A stretch of 64,000 nt of DNA from Synechococcales cyanobacterium C42_A2020_086 (lineage in GTDB: Bacteria; Cyanobacteriota; Cyanobacteriia; Elainellales; Elainellaceae). Within the stretch, counting starts at the first letter, position 1. Every line of letters starts with the position of its first letter. Both the position numbers and the translations under genes were made by a program. The notes under the pieces are model-generated. The model did no database searches and was not told the origin of the DNA. It saw only the letters and a program-made list of their open reading frames with translations. Where the stretch lies: the NCBI GenBank assembly GCA_015272325.1, contig JACYLU010000002.1:408146-472145 (forward strand), read 5' to 3'. Positions 34,388 to 43,129 of this stretch are shown one piece after another.

Positions 34388-35604
34388 AGCAGCGAATCAT
34401 AAATGCGGCAGTGGGCATCGGCAATGGCATCCCAGGCAAAGGCTCGACTGAAGCATTTACCGGCGGTTGCGTACAGATTGCGTCGGGGCGAGTCGCTGAG
34501 TAGGGTCTGCAGAGCTGTTGCTAGCTGCTCGACATCGCGGCAGGGAACGGGGTATATCAGAGAATCCGTTAGCTCAGGATCCGGCGGGGTGGCTACCGTA
34601 GCGATGACCGGCAGCCGATGGGCGAAGAGGGTCAACAGCGAGCCACTCTTGAGGGTAACGCCATGATTAAAGGGCAGCACCCCTAGATCGGCAGCGCTAA
34701 GGTAGCGAGACACCTGCTCTGGCTCCAGATAGCCGGTCATCTGTACCGTGGAGCCGAGCTGCAAGTCAACGATGTGTTGCCGCAAGTGCTGATCGTAACA
34801 AGCTGCCTCCTCACCCCGCAGTGCCAAACTCTCGACCCCGCCAATCAGCAGGAGCCGGGCAGCAGGATGAGTAGCAAGCACCTGTCGAAAGGCAGGCAGC
34901 AGGGTTTCCAATCCCTTGACCGGATGCAGAAAGCCGAAGAAGGCGATGATCTGGGATTCAGGACTCCAGCCGTACTGCTGGCAGAGCAATTGCCGTGCTG
35001 TGGCTCGCACCTCTGCCCAATCACCGCTGACGATTTCTACATTAGCGGCAATCGGGACGTGGTGCAGTCGCGACTGAAGCTGCGGCAGACGGTCCAGAAT
35101 CACCGCCTCAGCCGTTGGATTCGTGGTAATTAGAGCATCGCTTTGGGTGAGCAGAAAGCCATCTTCGCGGTCCCACCAGCCCTGCCGCTGCCCCCACTCT
35201 TTGAGGAATTCCAGCCAAGCAGGAGGGATACCGCGGGGCTGCCATTCCCACCAGCCATATTCGTGGACTGTGGTGATGATTGGGGCACGCCAACCGCTGA
35301 GTCGCAGCAGGAGTGGCAGCAGAAAAATCGCTCGCTGAAATCCGTAGGTGCCGGCCGCATGCTGGATGTGCAGCGCATCGACCTGCGATTGATGCACCGC
35401 CCGCACCAAAGGTGGCAGATCCTGCAGCCGCCAGTCCTCCACGACGCCAATGACGCTGGAATCGGCAGTGGCAGCGGCACGAGTGGTAAGCACAATCGAT
35501 TTGCGGCCGCGCTCGGCAAGGGCTGCCCGCAGACGATGGGTGTAGTCAGCCACGCCACAACGGTTAGGGCAATAGGTTCCAGCAATCAAGGCAAGGTGAG
35601 GCAT
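34384..35604 (-). CDS. Glycosyltransferase (GT-B fold) following mysD
   Basis: A 406-residue glycosyltransferase. The N-terminal nucleotide-fold start is ALIAGTYCPNRCGVADYTHR; the donor half has IAFFGFLHPVKGLETLLPAF, RYLSAADLGVLPF and TLKSGSLLTLFAHRLPVIA. The usual EX7E glutamates are replaced in the last segment, as in a subset of GT4 proteins. I prefer the ATG at 35604 (MPHLALIAGTY) over an upstream start at 35643. It begins 67 bases after mysD on the same strand and is coupled to the next glycosyltransferase, so both probably belong to the MAA operon and could produce a glycosylated mycosporine. Confidence 0.88.
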   Translation of the reverse strand: MPHLALIAGTYCPNRCGVADYTHRLRAALAERGRKSIVLTTRAAATADSSVIGVVEDWRLQDLPPLVRAVHQSQVDALHIQHAAGTYGFQRAIFLLPLLLRLSGWRAPIITTVHEYGWWEWQPRGIPPAWLEFLKEWGQRQGWWDREDGFLLTQSDALITTNPTAEAVILDRLPQLQSRLHHVPIAANVEIVSGDWAEVRATARQLLCQQYGWSPESQIIAFFGFLHPVKGLETLLPAFRQVLATHPAARLLLIGGVESLALRGEEAACYDQHLRQHIVDLQLGSTVQMTGYLEPEQVSRYLSAADLGVLPFNHGVTLKSGSLLTLFAHRLPVIATVATPPDPELTDSLIYPVPCRDVEQLATALQTLLSDSPRRNLYATAGKCFSRAFAWDAIADAHCRIYDSLL

Positions 35605-35671
35605 GATATCGACCCAGACCCATCGGTAGCAGATCAAATTCAAAACGGTATTGAGGAAGAGATGATTCAGA

Positions 35672-36727
35672 TTAGCAGCTGGCAGCAGACAACGGTAGAA
35701 GCTGCTTTGGAGGGATGGCTTGGTTGATTAGGCGCATCAGCAAGTTCTGCAGCGGAATGCCGCTTGCCTCTGCCATAGCGACGAGCACACTCTTGGGCGA
35801 GAAAGAACAGTAAAGACCCGCTTCCAGAAACCAAGGCTGCCCCTGGGGATCGATGCGAAAATCAAACAGACTGTAATGCCGACAGCCCAACGCCTGATGA
35901 CACCGTCGAGCAAGTGCCTGCACTCGTTCGGTGATGCTGTCACTAGAATCGACAATCCAGGATTTGGTTTTATCTTTGGCGGCAAAACCCAGTTCTCCGC
36001 TGTCTAAGCGTTTGAGTTTATCGGCGTGGGAGCGAATCGGTTGCTGGTCGCAGTCCATCCAATACTCTTCTAGCGGTAATCCAATCAGACCATCGCCGCT
36101 GCTAATCACCCCGCATCTTACTTCTCGACCCAGAGGAACGAACTCCTCAACCAGCACCTCCTGAGCGTAGGTAAATGCCGTGCTCAGAGCAGATGGATAG
36201 TCAGCCGCTTCTTCTACCAAAGTTACGCCTAGCGAATTATCAGAACTGACGGGTTTGACAATGGCAGGAGGAGGAATAGTGGGCAGCTCACCGGATCGCA
36301 GCACTTCCCCCTGCGGGACTGGCACTCCTGCCGCTGCAACTACTGCTTTGGTTCTGGCTTTGTGGGCTGCCAGTGCCATCACCTCTGGTGGATTGCCGAC
36401 ATAGGGAACCTTCAGGAGATCAAAGAGGGCGCGGTAGTGGGTCATTCCTGGCAGACAAAACATCTGCGGCAGCATCACCGCTAGCGGCTGGGTCATGAGC
36501 AGCGACAGGGCCGCAACCATCGGCATTGGCTGTGCAGCGGCCAGATCTGCTGGACTGAGAGAGCGAGGAAAACGCCACTGCTGGTCGGGAGTGATATAGG
36601 CAATCTGCACCTCATAGGGCAAGTCGGCTGTGGCTGCCAGACAATCCTGGGCATACAGACGGGACAAATCGCCGTAAAAGTCATCGTAGGCAGAACCGAC
36701 TAGATGCAGAATGCGAGGTGTTGCCAT
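35672..36727 (-). CDS. mysD: MysD, D-Ala-D-Ala ligase-like MAA synthetase
   Basis: A 351-residue ATP-grasp enzyme that joins a second amino acid (serine, threonine or glycine) to mycosporine-glycine, yielding shinorine, porphyra-334 or related imino-MAAs. ATP-grasp signs are PAIVKPVSSDNSLGVTLV, EVLVEEFVPLGREVRCGVIS and FDFRIDPQGQPWFLEAGLYC, the last with the Mg ligands near the C-terminus. It starts two bases after mysC ends. MysD rather than the NRPS-like MysE is used here. The product's second amino acid cannot be predicted by eye. Confidence 0.93.
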   Translation of the reverse strand: MATPRILHLVGSAYDDFYGDLSRLYAQDCLAATADLPYEVQIAYITPDQQWRFPRSLSPADLAAAQPMPMVAALSLLMTQPLAVMLPQMFCLPGMTHYRALFDLLKVPYVGNPPEVMALAAHKARTKAVVAAAGVPVPQGEVLRSGELPTIPPPAIVKPVSSDNSLGVTLVEEAADYPSALSTAFTYAQEVLVEEFVPLGREVRCGVISSGDGLIGLPLEEYWMDCDQQPIRSHADKLKRLDSGELGFAAKDKTKSWIVDSSDSITERVQALARRCHQALGCRHYSLFDFRIDPQGQPWFLEAGLYCSFSPKSVLVAMAEASGIPLQNLLMRLINQAIPPKQLLPLSAASC

Positions 36728-36729
36728 GG

Positions 36730-38136
36730 TTAATCTCCTCCTAGCTCTACCAATTTGCCAATGTTGAAATCGATGCGGACCCAGGATTTGAGCTGCCGCA
36801 GGTTATTCAGCAACAGTAAGGTGATTTGCCAGTGGGGGACTGCCAAAAAAGGGAGCGGATCGGACCCTTGAAACAGGGCTTCTTTGCCCCTCAATACCTT
36901 GTTCAGCCAAGCTTGCAGATCTGCACTAGAGCGAACTTCGGTTAAGCGCCATAGCTCATGGTAGAGCCAGTAGGTGGGCTTGCTGTCCGGTAAGGGCGTA
37001 ATCGGCAGCTCAAATCTCTGCTGCGGATCATTTTGTAAACTTGTTGCCTGCCCCTTGAGCGGACCATCACCCAAATAGGCATCAGCCAAGCCGGGATGGT
37101 TATAGAACAAGGTAATAGCCGAATGGGTGCGAGGATTGCATTCGATGGGGTAGACCGTACCGTCCGCCGCTTGAATGAAGTCGAAGGAAATTTGCCCAGT
37201 GAGTTGCAGTTGACCCACAAAGTGTTCAATCCAAGCTAGAATTTCTGGCTTGTCTACCTGCTCGTAATTCACCTGAAACGGCGAAGAGCGAGAGCAGCAG
37301 TGCAGCCTCACCTGCCCTTGGCGCACCATGCTGTGGGTGCAATACTCTTGCCCAGCAATGAACTCCTGCATCACCCAGGGATTATCCGGGCGAATCGGCA
37401 GACTGGTCACATATTCTGCCATGCCTTCATGGGGCAGCCTTCGCAAATCCAGACGCGACACCGAATTGTAGCGAATGCTCTTGAGAATGTATTGTCGATG
37501 ATCGGCGCTAAAGTCAAAGTCCAGCACTTGTTGCGGCGAGGTGATCAGAAATACCTGCGGTGCCGATAAACCTAAGGAACGTGCCGTCTCGCACAACGTG
37601 AATTTATTGTCTAATTGCTGTGTGATGTCTGGCGAAAAGTGAATCACCTCACAATGAGACATCAACTGCTTGCCCGCCACGGCATCATAAAAGCTAGCAA
37701 CCGGGCTAGAGACGGGAATGAATACATCTACCTGCTCGCGTTGCACAATAGTCAGCAGAGCCTGTGAGTAGGCATCTGGATCTAGCTCGGGAGCAGGCAC
37801 GGTGTAAAACCGCTTCACAGCTCTAGAAAATCGATGCCCTGATAGCCAATATTTATGGGTTTCCACCAGCACAACATCGTGCCCAGCCGCATAAAATGAG
37901 CGAGCAAGCTGCAGTGCCTTGGTCATTTTTCCCCCCGTTAGCAGGATTGTCCGGGGATGATCGCTGATGGCTCGGGCAGGAGCGGTGATCTGGCTGACTA
38001 TCCAAGCTGTCAACACCAGAGCCGCATTGATGGGCAGCAGGATCAGCAGCAGTAGCAAAGTGCCGATTGTCTTTAGTGCAGCAGTTATTTGTCTATTCAC
38101 AGAGCCATTTACAGGATGATTAACGGAGCAATTCAC
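36730..38136 (-). CDS. mysC: MysC, ATP-grasp ligase forming mycosporine-glycine
   Basis: Joins glycine to 4-deoxygadusol to give mycosporine-glycine. The 468 residues start with a long hydrophobic segment (about 21-50, IGTLLLLLILLPINAALVL), which may tether it to the membrane. The ATP-grasp core follows: RTILLTGGKMTKALQLARSF, VFIPVSSPVASFYD, WVMQEFIAGQEYCTHSMV and FDFIQAADGTVYPIECNPR. The start codon is GTG at 38136. It lies 104 bases after mysB and two bases before mysD. Confidence 0.92.
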   Translation of the reverse strand: MNCSVNHPVNGSVNRQITAALKTIGTLLLLLILLPINAALVLTAWIVSQITAPARAISDHPRTILLTGGKMTKALQLARSFYAAGHDVVLVETHKYWLSGHRFSRAVKRFYTVPAPELDPDAYSQALLTIVQREQVDVFIPVSSPVASFYDAVAGKQLMSHCEVIHFSPDITQQLDNKFTLCETARSLGLSAPQVFLITSPQQVLDFDFSADHRQYILKSIRYNSVSRLDLRRLPHEGMAEYVTSLPIRPDNPWVMQEFIAGQEYCTHSMVRQGQVRLHCCSRSSPFQVNYEQVDKPEILAWIEHFVGQLQLTGQISFDFIQAADGTVYPIECNPRTHSAITLFYNHPGLADAYLGDGPLKGQATSLQNDPQQRFELPITPLPDSKPTYWLYHELWRLTEVRSSADLQAWLNKVLRGKEALFQGSDPLPFLAVPHWQITLLLLNNLRQLKSWVRIDFNIGKLVELGGD

Positions 38137-38240
38137 GACATTTACAATACCTACTCACTCAAGGAAGAGAGCGATTGTTCTGTAGGGCGATCTAAACAGC
38201 AAGAGGCAATGACTTCCCACTGCCTCGCGTTCGGCTGATC

Positions 38241-39089
38241 TTACTTGCGACGAATCAGCGTGAGACCATCCCGCAAAGGCAGCAACACCTGCTCGACTCG
38301 CGGATCGGCTGCCACCATTTGGTTAAATTGAGCGATTGCCTCCCCATTGGGCGTTCGTTGAGCCGGCGGCAGGTAGGGTTGCCCTTGCAGTAAGGTGTTA
38401 TCAACGCAGATCAACCCGTCTGGAGCCAGCAAATCGTAGTCTAGTAACCAATGGAAGTAGTCGCAATACTCCTGCTTGTCGGCATCAATAAATACCAGAT
38501 CAAAACAGGCTTGCTCTGCAGCCAAGGCCCGCAGCGTCTCTAGAGCCGGAGCTACCCGGATCTGGATCTTGTCACCGTGGGGAGAGGCGGCAAAACAGCT
38601 ACGCGCCACGCTGGCGACATAGGGATCCACCTCGCAAGCTACCAAAATTCCTGTTTCGGGTAGCGCTTCTGCCATGGCCAGAGCCGAGTAGCCCGTAAAC
38701 AGACCAATTTCCAAAATCCGCTTGGCGCGTGTCATCGCAACGAGCAACTTCAGAGTCTGTCCCTCGATATGCCCAGAGAGCATCTCCTGCTCGAGCTGCC
38801 GCACGGTCTCACCGTCAGCAAAGTGTTTGCCCCAGTCCTCAGCGGCGGTTCTCTGAGCTAGAGCGGCCAAAGCGGGCGACTCCGGCGTGGTGCAGGCTTC
38901 CAGATAGGGATCAATACCCGCAGCTAGCGCCAGTACCTGTCTTAGCTCTGTCATTAGCTCCTCGGGAACAGAGGACTGCTCAGCTATTTGCACCATGTTT
39001 TCTAGCTTTTGCACCACAATTCCCAGAGGCGTAACTGGACGAGTCGGGTTAGCCATCTCTAGTGAATGTCCCATAGCGATGATGCTCAC
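38241..39089 (-). CDS. mysB: MysB, O-methyltransferase forming 4-deoxygadusol
   Basis: SAM-dependent methyltransferase that converts the cyclase product to 4-deoxygadusol. The 282 residues show the SAM loop RILEIGLFTGYSALAMAEAL, the acidic ACEVDPY, and DLVFIDADKQEYCDYF, all typical of the class I cation-dependent O-methyltransferases. The GTG at 39089 directly follows the mysA stop (TAAGTG), but in-frame ATGs at 39074 and 39056 are also possible starts. It is clearly coupled to mysA. Confidence 0.93.
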   Translation of the reverse strand: MSIIAMGHSLEMANPTRPVTPLGIVVQKLENMVQIAEQSSVPEELMTELRQVLALAAGIDPYLEACTTPESPALAALAQRTAAEDWGKHFADGETVRQLEQEMLSGHIEGQTLKLLVAMTRAKRILEIGLFTGYSALAMAEALPETGILVACEVDPYVASVARSCFAASPHGDKIQIRVAPALETLRALAAEQACFDLVFIDADKQEYCDYFHWLLDYDLLAPDGLICVDNTLLQGQPYLPPAQRTPNGEAIAQFNQMVAADPRVEQVLLPLRDGLTLIRRK

Positions 39090-40436
39090 TTACTCTAGGC
39101 CGAGATCGCGCAGATACATTTCCTGTCCTTGTCCCTGATTGGGCAGGGTAGAGCAGAACTGCCTGTGGCTATCAATGGCGGCTTGCAGCAATGTAGGCGA
39201 GACGTCATGGGCGTAGTCGCAGCGTCCAATACCCGTAGGCAGTGGTGCCCACAGCCCGCCATCGCCGCGTTTGCGCTGCATATTCTTTTGCCCTTCCAGC
39301 ATCAGGTTGATGTCTTCCAGAATTGGATGATAGACGGACAATCCTAACCGCTGGCAGAGTGCCACAATCCGATCGCGATCGGCGGGTTGCAGCCAGCCCA
39401 TCTCTACCGCTAGGCTTGCACCAAAAGCCATGCCAATAGTGACAGCATGCCCATGCAGCAACTTGGCGGCGGGTTCAAAGCGAGGACTCCAGGTATGCCC
39501 ATAGGCATGGGGACGATCTTGGTATGTCTCGAACATATTAGTGCCTTCGTGCTTCATGTAGGAGAACAACGCTCGATAGATCACCTCATCGGCAATCTGC
39601 GCTAGATCAACATCCTCCGACAGCGTTGCGAAATGAGTTTCTAGTAAACGTTCGCCATGGTGCTCTAGCTGCTCAAACAAAACAGCATCATCGGTGATCG
39701 CCATTTTGATCATTTCTGCCATGCCATTGCGGACATGCCCGGTTGCTAATGTGCGGAAAAACGTGCGGTCAACCAACGTCAAGACTGGTGGGTGATAGAC
39801 TCCCAAACTGTTTTTGAATTGCGTGCCGTTTGTGCAGGTGCGCGGTGAGGGTCCGGCATCAATAGCTGCTACGACAGTAGTACCAACCATGATGTAGGGA
39901 GTACGACGATGGTGCAGCGCGCAGGCCAGACCAGCAACGTCGCTGAGTACACCTCCACCCACCACGAGGACCGGTTCGTTGCGAGAGACATCGCAGCCAT
40001 CCTTGCCGAGAAACTTCAGCAGCCGATGCACCGTCTCCGGCGTTTTATCGATTTCCCACGCCCGACAAATCAGCAACTCCAGCGGAATCTCATAGTGCTG
40101 AAAATAGCCGTGCAGGGCTTCGCCATACAGCTCCGCAACCGTCTGATCCACGATGGCTACGCAGCGACGACGACGGCTGTAAACCTGAGCCAACGTTGGA
40201 TTAGACCGCTCAAACACCCCCTTGACTAGCTTTACTTCTGCCTTGAGGGTGTAAGTTGCCGAAACCGTAAAGGAGCGATTGTCGCCGCTGGCGGTAATTT
40301 GCCCGTCGCCGGTATACCACTCGGACGTGCGATACTGCTCGGAGTGCTGGAATTGAATGACTTGCTCAGACTCGGATGGCGAAATAGAGTGCAGCTGTTC
40401 AGTCGCAGCAGCGGGATGAGGCTTAGCTTGAACCAT
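39090..40436 (-). CDS. mysA: MysA, 2-demethyl-4-deoxygadusol synthase
   Basis: Sugar-phosphate cyclase of the dehydroquinate synthase fold, using NAD and a metal to cyclise sedoheptulose 7-phosphate as the first MAA step. The 448 residues have VLVVGGGVLSDVAGLACALH, TTVVAAIDAGPSPRTCTN, the lysine-containing EMIKMAITDDA, and the metal ligands in LLHGHAVTIGMAF and AYGHTWSPRFEP. The DAGPSPRT segment and clustering with mysBCD separate it from dehydroquinate synthase and from the valiolone synthase group. It is the first gene of the operon; its upstream DNA carries symmetric repeats. Confidence 0.93.
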   Translation of the reverse strand: MVQAKPHPAAATEQLHSISPSESEQVIQFQHSEQYRTSEWYTGDGQITASGDNRSFTVSATYTLKAEVKLVKGVFERSNPTLAQVYSRRRRCVAIVDQTVAELYGEALHGYFQHYEIPLELLICRAWEIDKTPETVHRLLKFLGKDGCDVSRNEPVLVVGGGVLSDVAGLACALHHRRTPYIMVGTTVVAAIDAGPSPRTCTNGTQFKNSLGVYHPPVLTLVDRTFFRTLATGHVRNGMAEMIKMAITDDAVLFEQLEHHGERLLETHFATLSEDVDLAQIADEVIYRALFSYMKHEGTNMFETYQDRPHAYGHTWSPRFEPAAKLLHGHAVTIGMAFGASLAVEMGWLQPADRDRIVALCQRLGLSVYHPILEDINLMLEGQKNMQRKRGDGGLWAPLPTGIGRCDYAHDVSPTLLQAAIDSHRQFCSTLPNQGQGQEMYLRDLGLE

Positions 40437-40776
40437 ACGTAATAGTGGCGTGGTGAAACTACTAGCGTGCTAGGGCGCGTTAAACCTGCAATGTTTAACT
40501 CGGTCAAAAGCTTTGGAGCGATGCAACTACCCCTAGACCGATTGCCAATCAGCATTCCTGAGGAAGCCATTGCGGAGTATTGCACTCCTGAGTCATCATT
40601 CACTTCCTCCCTGCGACTTAAAACGAGAGAGAGCGGCAAAACTCCATGCTTTCGCTGATTGCAAACTTGCAGACGTTAGCCGAAGCCACGCCAGATCGTA
40701 TCAGAGTATTAGAGGATCGTAAAGTTTTGTAAAATACACGACTGGGTTACATTGGCTAGTTACACGGTCTAGACAT

Positions 40777-40813
40777 CAGATCTAATCAATCAAGATCTAA
40801 TCAATTAGATCTG
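40777..40813. promoter_or_regulatory. Three-copy palindromic operator-like element upstream of mysA
   Basis: AGATCTAAT occurs at 40778-40786 and 40793-40801 in direct order and as its reverse complement at 40804-40812. The last two form the near-perfect palindrome AGATCTAATCAATTAGATCT. The outer pair CAGATCTAAT / ATTAGATCTG also matches over ten bases. This arrangement is typical of a dimeric regulator's operator. The element is about 340 bases before mysA and 240 before the reductase gene. Confidence 0.6.
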
Positions 40814-40860
40814 AAGGCAACTCTATTCATGAAACGTCTCTATTGACGGAGTCGATTTTG

Positions 40861-40893
40861 CAGTTGACGATACAAACCAGTTGACGATACAAA
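40861..40893. repeat. 17-base-period direct repeat
   Basis: CAGTTGACGATACAAA is present at 40861-40876 and 40878-40893. Each copy holds TTGACG, which could be a -35 box; spacing does not reveal a clear -10. It is followed by AAAAAGGAGT but no evident gene. Confidence 0.85.
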
Positions 40894-41051
40894 AAGGAGT
40901 GTTTCTAGGGGTTGGGTGGACTGTTGTGTAGACTAATGAGCAACTTCAGCGTTTCATGAAGACTCTTTTCGGCACTGGTCTCATCGGCAATGCTCCTCCG
41001 TACAATCCCAACCATCTCAGGCTATTTTGCGCCATTCAGGAATGAACTCGT

Positions 41052-42053
41052 ATGCCAAATTACCCGCCGCTACCCTCGTCCCGCACCTACGCGATTCTAG
41101 GCACTGGCGCATTGGGTGGCTTTTATGGAGCGCGGTTGCAACAGGCGGGTATGGAGGTCCATTTTTTGCTGCGGAGCGACTATGAGCCGGTTCGCCAGCA
41201 GGGGTTGCGAGTTGAGTCGCCGCAAGGCAATTTTGTGCTGCCGCACGTGCATGCCTACCGTGACGTTCGCGAGATGCCGTCCTGTGATGTGGTGGTGGTG
41301 GCACTGAAAACCACGCAGAATCATCTATTGCCGCAGCTCTTGCCCCCAGTCGTTAAACCCAATGGCGTAGTGCTGGTGCTGCAAAATGGGTTAGGCATTG
41401 AGTCTGAGGTGGCAGCCATTGTCGGTTCAGAGCGAGTCATGGGTGGGCTGTGCTTTTTGTGCTCCAACAAAATTGGTTCGGGGCAGATTCGCCACCTCGA
41501 CTATGGGCAGATTACGCTGGGCGACTACGCAGCCAACGATGCCCCTAGCGGCATCACGGAGCGAATGCAGCAGATTGCGAGCGACTTTCAGCAGGCAGGT
41601 ATTGCCATGGAGTTGTCCGAAGATTTGTTGCTAGCTCGCTGGAAGAAGCTGGTGTGGAATATTCCCTTCAATGGGCTGTCGGTGGTGTTGAATGCCACAA
41701 CCCAAGAGATGATGGCGAGCGAACCGATTCGTGCCCTAGCGACCCAACTGATGCAAGAGGTGCTGACGGGGGCTGCGGCTTGCCTGCAGCGACTCTCGCC
41801 GGAGCAACCCAATCGCATCATTCCATTCGATTTTATTGCAACCATGCTGGACTATACCCAAACGATGAAACCCTACCGGACCAGCATGAAAATCGACTTT
41901 GACGAACGGCGTCCATTAGAAATTGCTGCGATTTTTGGACAACCCCTGCGTTCGGCACAGCAGGCAGGTGTGGAGCTACCGCACATTCAAATGCTATATC
42001 GGCAACTTCAGTTTCTCGATGCCCGCAACCGATCCCACGGATCTCCTCAGTGA
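41052..42053 (+). CDS. 2-dehydropantoate 2-reductase (PanE/ApbA family)
   Basis: A 333-residue NADPH-dependent reductase. The dinucleotide fold is AILGTGALGGFYGARLQQAG (residues 13-32). The VALKTTQNHLLPQLL and LVLQNGLGIE segments carry the ketopantoate family motifs, the catalytic Lys lies in LLARWKKLVWNIPFNGL, and KIDFDERRPLEIAAIFGQPL closes the substrate site. In the pantothenate pathway it makes pantoate, but the family has several paralogues per genome and other 2-keto acids are possible. An AGGAA ribosome site precedes the ATG. No other pan gene is near. Confidence 0.9.
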   Translation: MPNYPPLPSSRTYAILGTGALGGFYGARLQQAGMEVHFLLRSDYEPVRQQGLRVESPQGNFVLPHVHAYRDVREMPSCDVVVVALKTTQNHLLPQLLPPVVKPNGVVLVLQNGLGIESEVAAIVGSERVMGGLCFLCSNKIGSGQIRHLDYGQITLGDYAANDAPSGITERMQQIASDFQQAGIAMELSEDLLLARWKKLVWNIPFNGLSVVLNATTQEMMASEPIRALATQLMQEVLTGAAACLQRLSPEQPNRIIPFDFIATMLDYTQTMKPYRTSMKIDFDERRPLEIAAIFGQPLRSAQQAGVELPHIQMLYRQLQFLDARNRSHGSPQ

Positions 42054-42158
42054 GGATTCTCTTTTGTTTATCCCGATAGAGTGAATTCAGGGAACCCAGT
42101 CTATACGATGAGGTTTGCGGTTGGGTGAGCAGCAATTGGCAGCCATGGATCTGGGAAG

Positions 42159-42833
42159 TCAAGGTTCTGCAAGCCGGCAGCCCGTCCACAGAGGGAATTT
42201 TGGATTTTGGCGAGCTTCCATGGGAAACAAGTCGCACTGATTGACGAGATCGCTCGCTGCTACCGCCGCAACTGTTTGCCACTCGTGGATTAACGCAGGT
42301 GGAATGGGCAGAACAATCGGGTTGGCAGCATCAGCGGTGGGCAACTGAAGCTGTAGTCGCTGTGCGGTTGGCAGGTGTCCCAAGACGGCAGCAAGATCGT
42401 ACTGCCCTAGGCTGAAGGATAGAGCAGGATCGACTGCTACCTGCGCCGACCGATCGGGCAATGGCCAAACTCGGTGTTGGAGATCAATGAGTTGACCTGG
42501 TTCTGGATGAGCAAGGGCTGGGCCACCGGGAAAGCCAACGACCCGCAACGTCAAGGGCAGATCCTGCATATCGGGCCGGACTGATTTAAATGCAATTACC
42601 TGCCAGCTCTGCCGCTGTTGATCGCGAATGGTACGGCGCGATTGTACCACGATTGCATTGGCAGCATCAGCAGTATGCAACACCGTAGCAGCAGCACTCT
42701 TAGGCACGCTGAAGTCTACTACCCCGATAAGGCTGATAAAGCAAAACATCCATCCTAGAGTGTTAAGGACACTCATCAATACAGTCGGCAATACAGCTAT
42801 TAATTTGGACCAGGTCATTCTAGGAAAAATCAT
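42159..42833 (-). CDS. Exported protein of the cyanobacterial DUF3122 type
   Basis: A protein of about 224 residues with an N-terminal hydrophobic helix (LIAVLPTVLMSVLNTLGWMFCFISLIG), likely an uncleaved anchor or signal. The core VVQSRRTIRDQQRQSWQVIAF, LTLRVVGFPGG and a Trp/Gln-rich middle resemble DUF3122, a family seen mainly in cyanobacteria with no known function. I prefer the ATG at 42833 because the segment before it is not hydrophobic and resembles random sequence; starts at 42911 and 42818 are possible. The C-terminal PMEARQNPKFPLWTGCRLAEP is unlike the rest. Confidence 0.65.
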   Translation of the reverse strand: MIFPRMTWSKLIAVLPTVLMSVLNTLGWMFCFISLIGVVDFSVPKSAAATVLHTADAANAIVVQSRRTIRDQQRQSWQVIAFKSVRPDMQDLPLTLRVVGFPGGPALAHPEPGQLIDLQHRVWPLPDRSAQVAVDPALSFSLGQYDLAAVLGHLPTAQRLQLQLPTADAANPIVLPIPPALIHEWQTVAAVAASDLVNQCDLFPMEARQNPKFPLWTGCRLAEP

Positions 42834-43129
42834 TTGTATTGTTCTCTCCCATAACAGAATGTGTGTCTCAATTGTGACTGACAATACCGTTACATATAGT
42901 CCCGAGAGCATTCTTTAGTTCATTCTGATTGCTGGGTAGAACTCATTAAATACCTAACCTGAGTAGACAAACCTTTTCCGTATCTACGGCCAATCTAAAG
43001 AATCTAAAAGTAAATCTAAACCTAATACGAATTACGTGTGGTCGTCCACCGGCTTCCCTAACGTGCTGCTGTTGGCTACACTCAATGCTATAGCCAATGC
43101 TAGAGTCGCTTCAGCTCCTGAACCGAATT

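Larger units (their letters stand above)
40437..41051. other. Divergent regulatory region between mysA and the PanE-like gene
   Basis: A gap of 615 bases that must hold the mys operon promoter (minus strand) and the promoter of the reductase gene (plus strand). It contains a three-copy symmetric element (40777-40813) and a 17-base-period direct repeat (40861-40893). Small frames at 40232-40639 and 40467-40658 look like chance. No RNA gene was seen. Confidence 0.6.

Noticed and set aside
35143..35727. Plus-strand open frame of 194 codons opposite a glycosyltransferase and the end of mysD
   Set aside because: Antisense to clear genes, low-complexity reading, no ribosome site.
39090..40436. Dehydroquinate synthase (aroB) for the mysA gene
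   Set aside because: The DAGPSPRT segment and the adjacent methyltransferase, ATP-grasp and ligase genes point to the MAA cyclase.
40232..40639. Minus-strand frame of 135 codons overlapping the mysA start
   Set aside because: Overlaps the mysA coding start in another frame and has no recognisable domain; likely chance.
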